A DNA stretch of 10,131 nt from Deltaproteobacteria bacterium RIFCSPLOWO2_02_56_12 (lineage in GTDB: Bacteria > Desulfobacterota > Binatia > UBA9968), in NCBI GenBank assembly GCA_001799045.1, contig MGRY01000198.1, positions 1,815-11,945 of the forward strand. The letters are read 5' to 3'. The position numbers and the translations under genes are program-made. Positions 1-5,015 of this stretch are shown here, one piece after another; the stretch's first letter is position 1; every line of letters begins with the position of its first letter. The notes below the pieces were generated by a model, which saw nothing but the letters and a program-made list of their open reading frames with translations, made no database searches and had not been told where the DNA came from.

Positions 1-294
1 GCAGGCCAAACCGCTTCTGACAAGGACGGAGGCGTCGTAGGCAAGGGAGACATCGAAGCGCAGACCCATCAGGTCTTCAAAAATCTCAGCGCGGTCCTGA
101 AGGAGGCCGGTGGATCTCTGGAGAATCTGGTCACGACCACGACCTACATCACGGACAGAGAATACCGCGAGGGGTACAACCGTGTGCGAATGCAGTACTA
201 CAAGACGAACCCGCCGACCAGCACGCTGGTCATCGTGAAAGGACTCGCGCACCCGGACTACCTCATTGAGATTAACGGCGTCGCCGTGCTCTAG
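1..294 (+). CDS. RidA-family (YjgF/UK114) protein, 3' part only
   Basis: The reading frame is open from the first base and ends at TAG 292-294, giving 97 residues; about 30 N-terminal residues of a typical 125-130 residue RidA protein lie outside the window. Seen: AGQTA near the start, a helix with Q21 and NLSAVLKEAGGSLENLV, then a strand TTTTYITD, and a C-terminal PPTSTLVIV...YLIEINGVAVL, matching the usual RidA order. Family knowledge: RidA proteins are small cytosolic trimers that hydrolyse reactive enamines and imines, using an arginine (Arg105 in E. coli) just before a leucine in the C-terminal strand. Here that position reads K-G-L-A, so the arginine seems absent, as in the Rid4-7 type subfamilies whose activity is unclear. 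It precedes the dehydrogenase by 148 nt on the same strand and may share its transcript. Family assignment is firm; catalytic role is uncertain. Confidence 0.88.
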   Translation, partial: AGQTASDKDGGVVGKGDIEAQTHQVFKNLSAVLKEAGGSLENLVTTTTYITDREYREGYNRVRMQYYKTNPPTSTLVIVKGLAHPDYLIEINGVAVL

Positions 295-429
295 ATAGTG
301 AAGGCCAGGAAGCGAAGCCGCCGCCCGGTTGAAGAGCCTGCGCATCCGATAACCGCCGGTTGGAATAAGTACCTACCCATTGCGCGGGCTCGGAGAGCGG
401 GTGGCGGCTGGCGGATTGCAATTATTCTT

Positions 430-434
430 GGAGG
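430..434 (+). promoter_or_regulatory. Ribosome binding site GGAGG that fixes the dehydrogenase start
   Basis: GGAGG lies 8 nt before ATG 443. The alternative in-frame ATG at 380 has no such site and would add 21 residues (MRGLGERV...) unlike the family N-terminus, so 443 is preferred. Confidence 0.8.
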
Positions 435-442
435 AAACTTCA

Positions 443-1417
443 ATGAAAGTCACCGTCCTGGACGATTACCAGCATGCCTTTGAGGGCTCGCCGGCCATCG
501 AGCGCCTGCGGCAGAAAGCCGAGGTGCAAATCTTTACAGACAAATTCGCCTCGGAAGAGGAGCTGATTCACAAGCTAAAGGGATCTCAAGCGATCATCCC
601 GATCCGGGAACGGACCCGTTTCGCCGCCAAGCTGCTAAAAGCACTCCCTGCCCTCGAGATCATCGCCCAGACGGGAAACCACGCCTACCATATAGATATG
701 CAGGCCGCCACGGACGCAGGGATCGTGGTGACCCTCGCTCCGGGCGGCAACAGCACCACCGAGATGACCTTCGGGCTCATGCTCGCGGTCATGCGCCGCA
801 TCCCCCAGAGCGACGCAGCTATGAGACGGGGGGAGTGGCCTCTGGTCCTGGGTTATGTTCTCCGGGGAAAAACCCTGGGGATCCTGGGGCTGGGTAAAAT
901 CGGCTCCGAAGTAGCCCAGATCGCTCGCGCCTTCGGCATGAAGGTCGCCGCCTGGGGACCCACGCTCACCAAAGAGCGGGCGGAGAAGGCAGGAGTTACT
1001 TACATGTTGTTGGAGGAACTCTTGAAAAATGTCGATGTGGTCTCCGTGCACCTCAAACTCTCCGATCAAAGCAAGGGACTGCTCAATGAAAGCCGCCTCC
1101 GCCTGATGAAAAGAACCGCCTATTTCATAAACACGGCGCGGGGCGCGATTGTGGATGAAAAGGCTCTTTTCAAAGTCTTAGCTGAAAAAGCTATAGCGGG
1201 CGCGGCCCTGGACGTTTTCGTGGAGGAGCCTTTGCCCGCAAGCAGCCCACTGCCGGGTTTGGACAATGTCGTCCTGGCGCCGCACCTTGGATGGCCGACC
1301 GATTCCGGCTTTGAAGGCTTCGCGGAAAACGCCGCGCAGAACATCCTTGATTATATGGAGGGCAAACTTACCTGCGCAGTCAATCCGGATGCGTTGGATA
1401 AGAGGAACAAGAATTAG
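443..1417 (+). CDS. D-2-hydroxyacid dehydrogenase, NAD(P)-dependent
   Basis: 324 residues from ATG 443, chosen for its GGAGG site. Family knowledge: these cytosolic enzymes reduce 2-oxoacids to D-2-hydroxyacids or the reverse. Seen: an N-terminal substrate-domain part (about 1-100), a Rossmann domain with GLGKIG at 149-154 followed by helix and strand AQIARAFGMKVAAWG, and the full catalytic set: Arg233 in INTARGAIVDE, Glu262 in DVFVEEP, His281 in LAPHLGWPT. The 29-residue Arg-Glu spacing equals that of E. coli phosphoglycerate dehydrogenase. There is no C-terminal ACT domain, so it is not a full-length SerA with serine feedback. After the nucleotide motif no clear Asp or Arg marks NAD against NADP preference. 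It sits 3 nt before the pterin dehydratase gene, so the two are probably co-transcribed. The exact substrate (glyoxylate, hydroxypyruvate, phosphoglycerate or other) cannot be read from sequence. Confidence 0.93.
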   Translation: MKVTVLDDYQHAFEGSPAIERLRQKAEVQIFTDKFASEEELIHKLKGSQAIIPIRERTRFAAKLLKALPALEIIAQTGNHAYHIDMQAATDAGIVVTLAPGGNSTTEMTFGLMLAVMRRIPQSDAAMRRGEWPLVLGYVLRGKTLGILGLGKIGSEVAQIARAFGMKVAAWGPTLTKERAEKAGVTYMLLEELLKNVDVVSVHLKLSDQSKGLLNESRLRLMKRTAYFINTARGAIVDEKALFKVLAEKAIAGAALDVFVEEPLPASSPLPGLDNVVLAPHLGWPTDSGFEGFAENAAQNILDYMEGKLTCAVNPDALDKRNKN

Positions 1418-1420
1418 ACC

Positions 1421-1750
1421 ATGAACGACTTGACGCAGAAGAGATGTGTCCCGTGCGAGGGAGGGGTTCCCCCTCTAGCGAAACCCGAGGTCGAAAAGCT
1501 CCTTGCTCAAGTCCCGGGATGGGAGCTTGACGGCAAGTGGATCACGAAAGAGTTCCAATTTAAAAATTTTGTCGAGGCAATGAAGTATGTGAACCGGGCG
1601 GCCGCTGTGGCCGAAGAGGAAGGACACCATCCCGACATCCATATCCACTATAACGGGGTCCGCTTCGACATCTGGACCCACGCCATCAACGGCCTTTCGG
1701 AAAACGACTTTATCCTGGCCGCCAAGATCGACGCGCTGCAAGGGCGCTGA
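1421..1750 (+). CDS. Pterin-4a-carbinolamine dehydratase (PCD/DCoH family)
   Basis: 109 residues. Family knowledge: the enzyme dehydrates 4a-hydroxytetrahydrobiopterin formed by aromatic amino acid hydroxylases; a subgroup in genomes without such hydroxylases is linked to molybdopterin metabolism. Seen: an N-terminal CVPCEGGVPPL segment common in bacterial members, W34 in PGWEL, and the PCD signature: Glu65, then His69-His70-Pro71 (EEEGHHPDIHIHY), Trp85-Thr86-His87 and Asp96 (LSENDF). All expected active-site residues are present and the length fits the family (about 95-115). It follows the dehydrogenase stop by 3 nt; the best upstream purine run, GAGGA at 1402-1406, is 14 nt away, so translation may rely on coupling to the upstream gene. 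No phenylalanine hydroxylase is in the window. It ends 28 nt before the end of the convergent hydrolase gene. Confidence 0.93.
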   Translation: MNDLTQKRCVPCEGGVPPLAKPEVEKLLAQVPGWELDGKWITKEFQFKNFVEAMKYVNRAAAVAEEEGHHPDIHIHYNGVRFDIWTHAINGLSENDFILAAKIDALQGR

Positions 1751-1778
1751 AATCTCCTCCTTAAAAACGCAGGACAGG

Positions 1779-2483
1779 CTACACCGCCTGCCGAACGGGC
1801 TCTAGTGACAGATGTTTCTTCACCTCATCGAGATGCATCACATCGGCATACTTGTGATGCAGGTCAAAAAGACAAACTTTATGGGAAAGGATACTCCGGT
1901 CAAAGCAGCACTCCTCCACCACGACCGCATGGAACCCGTAAGAATAGGCATCAACCACGCTGGCGCGGACGCAGCCGCTCGTGCTCTCCCCGCAAACAAT
2001 CAGGCTGTCGATCCCCATTCGGGTCAGGTGGACGACCAGCGGCGTGCCGAAAAATCCGCTGGCCCGCTCCTTGTAGATGATGAGATCGCCAGGCTCCGGC
2101 TTGAAGGCCTCATGAATTTCATAGGCATCCTTCTTGAGCTCCCGGATGCGGCGATTGGTGGCGTGCACCGTTGCAGGTTTGGCCTCTTTGCGCGTTTCTG
2201 TAGTGGTATAGATAACAGGGAACTTTTTCGCCCGCGCCAGCGCAAAGAGTTCTTGGTTAGGCTTGATCGCGTTCCAAGCGTGGATGCCGCACGAGCTGGG
2301 AAATTCTTTTACGACCTCCGGGACGGGCCGTGCTCCTCCCTCGAAGACCAGGTTGTACAGGTCGATGGCCAGCAAGGCAGGATTCCGGCCAATGTAGGTT
2401 TCTCTCCGGTATTCCTGATAGATCTCCAAAATTTCCGGACTGACGACATCTTTCCAGCAATGGTCTTCGAATGAATCCGGCAT
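1779..2483 (-). CDS. Isochorismatase-like cysteine hydrolase (N-carbamoylsarcosine amidase-like)
   Basis: 234 residues from ATG 2483-2481, with GGAGGT on the minus strand (plus 2491-2496) 7 nt upstream. Seen: an N-terminal extension (1-35, DHCWKDVVSPEILEIYQEY) before the core, then the catalytic triad of the superfamily: Asp41 in LLAIDLYN, Lys138 in IIYKERASGFFGT, Cys171 in VCGESTSGCVRAS. The region SSCGIHAWNAIKPNQELF and HATNRRI is typical of the N-carbamoylsarcosine amidase side of the family. Family knowledge: these cytosolic enzymes cleave amide or ureido C-N bonds (N-carbamoylsarcosine, ureidoacrylate as in RutB, nicotinamide, biuret), or an enol ether in isochorismatase itself. A cysteine nucleophile and intact triad argue for an amidohydrolase here. 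It is transcribed alone, divergent from the M20 hydrolase and convergent with the pterin dehydratase. Substrate unknown. Confidence 0.9.
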   Translation of the reverse strand: MPDSFEDHCWKDVVSPEILEIYQEYRRETYIGRNPALLAIDLYNLVFEGGARPVPEVVKEFPSSCGIHAWNAIKPNQELFALARAKKFPVIYTTTETRKEAKPATVHATNRRIRELKKDAYEIHEAFKPEPGDLIIYKERASGFFGTPLVVHLTRMGIDSLIVCGESTSGCVRASVVDAYSYGFHAVVVEECCFDRSILSHKVCLFDLHHKYADVMHLDEVKKHLSLEPVRQAV

Positions 2484-2513
2484 GAGCGCTACCTCCGTTC
2501 GCTATTTGCGCCA

Positions 2514-2542
2514 TATTTATGCCCCGTCCGCTTGGCTGTCAA
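2514..2542 (-). promoter_or_regulatory. Candidate sigma70-type promoter for the isochorismatase-like gene
   Basis: On the minus strand a perfect -35 TTGACA (plus 2537-2542) is followed by 17 nt and TAAATA (plus 2514-2519, 3 of 6 to TATAAT). The predicted start is about 25 nt before the ATG, just ahead of the GGAGGT site. The -35 overlaps a small inverted repeat GCTTG/CAAGC (2530-2534 and 2540-2544). Confidence 0.5.
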
Positions 2543-2562
2543 GCCTAGTCCTCGCTGCGCTC

Positions 2563-2625
2563 GGAATCTCAGATTGCAGATTTCAGATCTCAGATTTGAG
2601 ATTTGAAATTTGCCATTTGCAATCC
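2563..2625. repeat. Degenerate 7-bp tandem array, nine units
   Basis: The stretch reads cleanly in steps of seven: ggaatct, cagattg, cagattt, cagatct, cagattt, gagattt, gaaattt, gccattt, gcaatcc. The consensus is roughly (C/G)AGATTT. It is AT-rich against its GC-rich surroundings, lies between two divergent genes, and ends 13 nt before the proposed M20 promoter. The drift from CAG- to GAA- units along the array lets its two halves pair with each other. Confidence 0.8.
2570..2619. repeat. Long inverted repeat (hairpin or cruciform) inside the heptamer array
   Basis: Left arm 2570-2592 and right arm 2597-2619 flank a 4-nt loop GATT at 2593-2596. The inner 17 positions pair fully (two as G-T/G-U); after one T/C mismatch five more pairs follow, one of them G-T. 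In RNA this would be a 22-pair stem with one mismatch. There is no T-run directly after the right arm, so it is not a standard intrinsic terminator. Confidence 0.75.
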
Positions 2626-2638
2626 CGTAGGGCTTCGT

Positions 2639-2667
2639 TTGACTCCACTGCAACGCCCAGGTATGTT
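2639..2667 (+). promoter_or_regulatory. Candidate sigma70-type promoter for the M20 hydrolase
   Basis: TTGACT at 2639-2644 (5 of 6 to the -35 consensus), a 17-nt spacer, and TATGTT at 2662-2667 (4 of 6 to the -10). The predicted start near 2674 leaves a very short leader before the AAGGAGG site at 2677-2683. If correct, the heptamer hairpin is upstream DNA and not part of the message. Confidence 0.5.
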
Positions 2668-2676
2668 TTTTTGCTC

Positions 2677-2683
2677 AAGGAGG
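2677..2683 (+). promoter_or_regulatory. Ribosome binding site AAGGAGG that fixes the M20 start
   Basis: AAGGAGG lies 6 nt before ATG 2690. The frame stays open upstream to an ATG at 2603, but that segment runs through the repeat array and the proposed promoter and has no such site, so 2690 is preferred. Confidence 0.85.
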
Positions 2684-2689
2684 AAAGAA

Positions 2690-3976
2690 ATGGCATTAGA
2701 CAAAGAATCGGCCAAGCAGGTCTTGGCACACATCGACAGAGATGAACTGGCACAACTCGGTTGCGACCTGGTAAATATCCCTTCCCCGACAGGACAGGAG
2801 AAGGCTGTCGCTGAATATATCTTGCATTGGTTCCGGGAGAGCGGTCTCAAGCCTGTCCGTCAGGAGGTGGAGGTCGACCGGCCCAATGCGGTGGGGGTTC
2901 TCAAGGGCGATGGGACCGGATTGAGCCTGGGTTTCAACGGCCATATGGACACGAGTTTTACGGGGACGCAGGAAGATCTCCGCATGGTCGCTGCTGTTGA
3001 ACCCGACTCCGAGCTGAAAGGATCGATCAAGGATGGAAAGGTGCGCGGTCTCGGTATTTCCAATATGAAAGGCGGTGTCGCCGCTTTCATGATGGCAGGC
3101 AAGGCGCTTAAGAAAAGCGGGATCAAGCTCAAAGGGGACGTCATCTTCGCCGCGGTTGTAGGCGAAATCTCCCGCACACCAATCGGACCCTGGCAGACCA
3201 AAGAGTACCGGGGCGAAGGAGCCGGGACAAGGCACCTGCTGACTCACGGCATGCACTCCGACTATGCTGTCGTGGCGGACGGATCGGATATGAACATCGT
3301 CTGGACTCAGACCGGAGTAGTGCAGATCAAGATCACGACGTTCGGCAAGGCCGAGGCGGCCTGGGGAACCAAGCGTTCCACCCACCCCATGGTTAAGCTC
3401 AACGCCATAGTCAAAATGACGAAAATCATAGAGGCGCTGGAGAAATGGGCGGAACGTTTTGAGGAGCAATATATCTATAACTCCCCTACCGGCCCCATAT
3501 ACCCGAAGGTCAATATCGGCGCGATCGAGGGCGGAGCGCCTTACAGGCCCAACTATTTTCCCGGAGTCTGCAGCGTTTATGTGGACGTACGCACCCCGCC
3601 GCAGGTGCGGCCTGTAACCGTGCAGCACGAAATAACCAAAAGCCTATCTTCCCTGGGCATCGAATACGAGATGGAGCCCTACAAATCGCTCCTCGGCCAC
3701 GAGGGCAAAGGGGTGGAGCCTTTGGTTCAGTCGCTGGAGGAGATCCACCAGTTTCTCTTCAGCCAGAAATTAAAGCCGGAGGCGCCGGATCGCGCCAGCA
3801 TCTGGACCGACACAAACGTCTACAACGAGCTGGGGATCCCCGCCGTTAAAATCGGGCCTCGGGGAAAAAGAATCGGCCCGCGAGCGGAGGAGATCAACAT
3901 CGACCAGATGGTCAAGGCGGCGCAAATTTACGCTTTAGTGGCTTTGGATATTTGTAACCGTGAGCGACCCAAGTGA
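2690..3976 (+). CDS. M20-family metallohydrolase (ArgE/DapE/carbamoylase-like), variant metal site
   Basis: 428 residues from ATG 2690. Family knowledge: M20 enzymes are cytosolic hydrolases of N-acyl, N-succinyl or N-carbamoyl amino acids and small peptides, with two zinc ions held by His, a bridging Asp, Glu, Asp/Glu and His. Seen: catalytic domain part one (1-200) with NIPSPTGQE at 29-37, GHMDT giving His85 and Asp87, and GISNMKGG around 125; a lid/dimerisation domain about 205-315 with THPMVKLNAI; then the second catalytic part with WTDTNVYNELGIPAVKIGP. The expected bridging Asp is Asn125, the expected Glu-Glu pair reads Glu159-Ile160, and the C-terminal metal His appears as Glu400, while Asp197 fits the remaining ligand. 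So the general base is kept but three metal positions differ. It may be a divergent clade with another metal arrangement, or a non-catalytic member. Transcribed alone, divergent from the isochorismatase-like gene. Confidence 0.88.
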   Translation: MALDKESAKQVLAHIDRDELAQLGCDLVNIPSPTGQEKAVAEYILHWFRESGLKPVRQEVEVDRPNAVGVLKGDGTGLSLGFNGHMDTSFTGTQEDLRMVAAVEPDSELKGSIKDGKVRGLGISNMKGGVAAFMMAGKALKKSGIKLKGDVIFAAVVGEISRTPIGPWQTKEYRGEGAGTRHLLTHGMHSDYAVVADGSDMNIVWTQTGVVQIKITTFGKAEAAWGTKRSTHPMVKLNAIVKMTKIIEALEKWAERFEEQYIYNSPTGPIYPKVNIGAIEGGAPYRPNYFPGVCSVYVDVRTPPQVRPVTVQHEITKSLSSLGIEYEMEPYKSLLGHEGKGVEPLVQSLEEIHQFLFSQKLKPEAPDRASIWTDTNVYNELGIPAVKIGPRGKRIGPRAEEINIDQMVKAAQIYALVALDICNRERPK

Positions 3977-4167
3977 AGTAGTGATAGGAATTTGTTTTTT
4001 TAAGCGCAGCGCCTGAAAGCTCTAAAGCCACCTCCTCGACCGGGCACCGGGCAGCCTTCGTGAACCCCGAGGACCATCCCTGGGGTATGAACCGGTCCCG
4101 GGGTCGCCAATTTGAGCCGGGCAGTATCCAATAAGGCGACGTTATGCCAACCTGAGGCTACCCCTCC
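3977..4167. other. Intergenic region with repeats and hairpin potential
   Basis: No gene is visible. CCGGGCAG occurs at 4047-4054 and again at 4117-4124, with a CCGGGCA copy at 4040-4046. An inverted repeat pairs 4064-4075 with 4094-4104 (ACCCCGAGGACC against GGTCCCGGGGT, one bulge), and ACCCC 4064-4068 can instead pair with GGGGT 4082-4086. A T-run at 3995-4001 has no stem before it, so no clear terminator for the M20 gene was found. Confidence 0.45.
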
Positions 4168-4195
4168 TTGACATCTGTAATTATTTGACTACATT
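4168..4195 (+). promoter_or_regulatory. Promoter of the toxin-antitoxin pair
   Basis: Perfect TTGACA at 4168-4173, 16-nt spacer, TACATT at 4190-4195 (4 of 6 to TATAAT). It sits 24 nt before the antitoxin ATG, and its -10 box is inside the palindrome at 4188-4200. Confidence 0.6.
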
Positions 4196-4209
4196 GTAGT
4201 TAGTTGTAG
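4188..4209. promoter_or_regulatory. Candidate antitoxin operator: palindrome plus a phased third half-site
   Basis: ACTACA-T-TGTAGT (4188-4200) is a perfect 6-bp inverted repeat around a single base. TTGTAG at 4194-4199 recurs at 4204-4209, exactly 10 bp on, one helical turn. The palindrome covers the -10 box. Such arrangements suit cooperative ribbon-helix-helix dimers; the next gene begins with such a domain, so autorepression is likely (inference). Confidence 0.5.
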
Positions 4210-4218
4210 GGAAAAGCC

Positions 4219-4635
4219 ATGGCCAAGACCTCTCCTGTCAGTGTGCGCTTATCGCCGGAGCTATTGGAAGAGATAGAGCGGGAGGCCCGTCGAACAGCCC
4301 GTCCCGCCAGCAGGGTCATACAATCCGTATTAAAAGAGGGAGTCCGTATGAGACGCTGCCCGGGGATCGTTTTCACCGCAGGCCCAACAGGGCGTCGCGC
4401 TACAGTCGCGGGCAGCGGGATCGATGTATGGGAAGTCGTAAGGGTCTATAAGTCCTGTAAGAAGGACTTTGCAGCCCTCTCCAAAGCCCTGCCCCAGTTA
4501 TCCCGGCCTCAGTTGGAGGCGGCCCTTTACTACTACGGTTGTTATCCTGACGAGATCGAGGATCGTTTGAAGAGCGAAGAAGAGTCCTTCAACGAGCTTT
4601 CGTCCCGCCCGTTCATGCAAAGATTTAGGGTCTAA
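4219..4635 (+). CDS. Antitoxin: ribbon-helix-helix plus DUF433 protein
   Basis: 138 residues from ATG 4219, with AGGGA at 4208-4212, 6 nt upstream. Seen: residues 5-40 (SPVSVRLSPELLEEIEREARR...SRVIQSVLKEG) match a CopG/Arc-like ribbon-helix-helix DNA-binding segment. Residues 47-117 match DUF433: CPGIVFTAGPTGRRATVAGSG, then DVWEVVRVY, LSRPQLEAALYYYGCYPDEIEDRL. Family knowledge: DUF433 proteins pair with PIN-like DUF5615 proteins in VapBC-like toxin-antitoxin modules, the N-terminal domain binding the operator and the rest binding the toxin. Here the partner follows 4 nt downstream. The last codons form one arm of a hairpin over the toxin start. It has its own TTGACA promoter and a palindromic operator candidate. 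Function as an antitoxin is inferred from domain and context. Confidence 0.87.
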   Translation: MAKTSPVSVRLSPELLEEIEREARRTARPASRVIQSVLKEGVRMRRCPGIVFTAGPTGRRATVAGSGIDVWEVVRVYKSCKKDFAALSKALPQLSRPQLEAALYYYGCYPDEIEDRLKSEEESFNELSSRPFMQRFRV

Positions 4636-4639
4636 ATCT
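4621..4639 (+). promoter_or_regulatory. Hairpin covering antitoxin stop and toxin ribosome site
   Basis: AGATTTAG (4621-4628) and CTAAATCT (4632-4639) are perfect reverse complements around a 3-nt loop GGT. The arms contain the antitoxin TAA (4633-4635); the toxin's AGGG site (4627-4630) is split between arm and loop; the right arm ends directly at the toxin GTG (4640). Folding would hide the site, and a ribosome finishing the antitoxin would open it. This suggests translational coupling (inference). Confidence 0.65.
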
Positions 4640-4996
4640 GTGCGTCTTCTCCTCGATGAGCACATCAACCCCGAAGTAGCCCGACAGCTACGCAAGAAAA
4701 GGTACTATGTCTTATCGGTAGAGGAGGTTAGGATGCGGGAAGCCCCAGATGAAGATCTCCTCATATTCGCCACAAGCCAAAGGCGCTCTCTAGTAACCTA
4801 TAACGTCCGCGACTTTCAGCTTCTGATGGCCGACTGGCACCGTGCGGGTAAGCACCATTCGGGTATTATCTTTGTAAGCGAGAAAAGCGTCTCACAGAAG
4901 AGAGTTGGCCCTCTCGTACGGGCTCTAAAGAAGCTACTCGATACTGCTCCACGTTCGCCGGATTGGCTGGCCGACCACGGCCTTTTCCTCAAATGA
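4640..4996 (+). CDS. PIN-like toxin, DUF5615 family
   Basis: 118 residues from GTG 4640, with AGGG at 4627-4630 nine nt upstream. Seen: LLLDEHINPEVARQL at the N-terminus gives acidic Asp6 and Glu7 plus Asn10; APDEDLLIFA supplies Asp37-Glu38-Asp39; LVTYNVRDF gives Thr53, Asn55 and Asp58. This order (DEH-N, DE-LL, T-x-N/D-x-x-DF) is the DUF5615 form of the PIN-like fold. Family knowledge: PIN-domain toxins are usually metal-dependent ribonucleases held inactive by the antitoxin; DUF5615 members are less studied. A GTG start and a hairpin over its ribosome site would keep its level below that of the antitoxin. Codon choice seems unlike the neighbours: five of ten valines are GTA and four of seventeen leucines are CTA, hinting at acquisition by transfer. 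It converges on the HEAT-like gene, 19 nt away. Confidence 0.87.
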   Translation: MRLLLDEHINPEVARQLRKKRYYVLSVEEVRMREAPDEDLLIFATSQRRSLVTYNVRDFQLLMADWHRAGKHHSGIIFVSEKSVSQKRVGPLVRALKKLLDTAPRSPDWLADHGLFLK

Positions 4997-5015
4997 ATGT
5001 GCTTAGGGTGGTCTG

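Noticed and set aside
298..442. Small gene between the RidA-like and dehydrogenase genes
   Set aside because: The open frame here overlaps the dehydrogenase start in another frame, is rich in Arg without a motif, and lacks a ribosome site. Only a short palindrome AACCG-C-CGGTT (351-361) was noted.
1775..1790. Terminator between the convergent pterin dehydratase and isochorismatase-like genes
   Set aside because: Only a 5-bp stem CAGGC/GCCTG with a 6-nt loop and no T-run; it overlaps coding sequence.
1812..2474. 220-residue open frame on the plus strand opposite the isochorismatase-like gene
   Set aside because: The minus-strand gene has an intact Asp-Lys-Cys triad, a strong ribosome site and a promoter; the antisense frame has none of these.
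2563..2625. CRISPR array
   Set aside because: Units are 7 bp with no spacers; this is a short tandem repeat.
2696..3628. 310-residue open frame on the minus strand opposite the M20 gene
   Set aside because: No recognisable motifs; it mirrors a well-supported gene that has a promoter and a strong ribosome site.
3991..4012. T-run after the M20 gene as an intrinsic terminator
   Set aside because: No stem precedes the T-run; the small GCGC repeat follows it on the wrong side.
4040..4160. tRNA or known riboswitch in the gap before the antitoxin
   Set aside because: No T-arm consensus, acceptor pairing or known riboswitch core could be found by eye.
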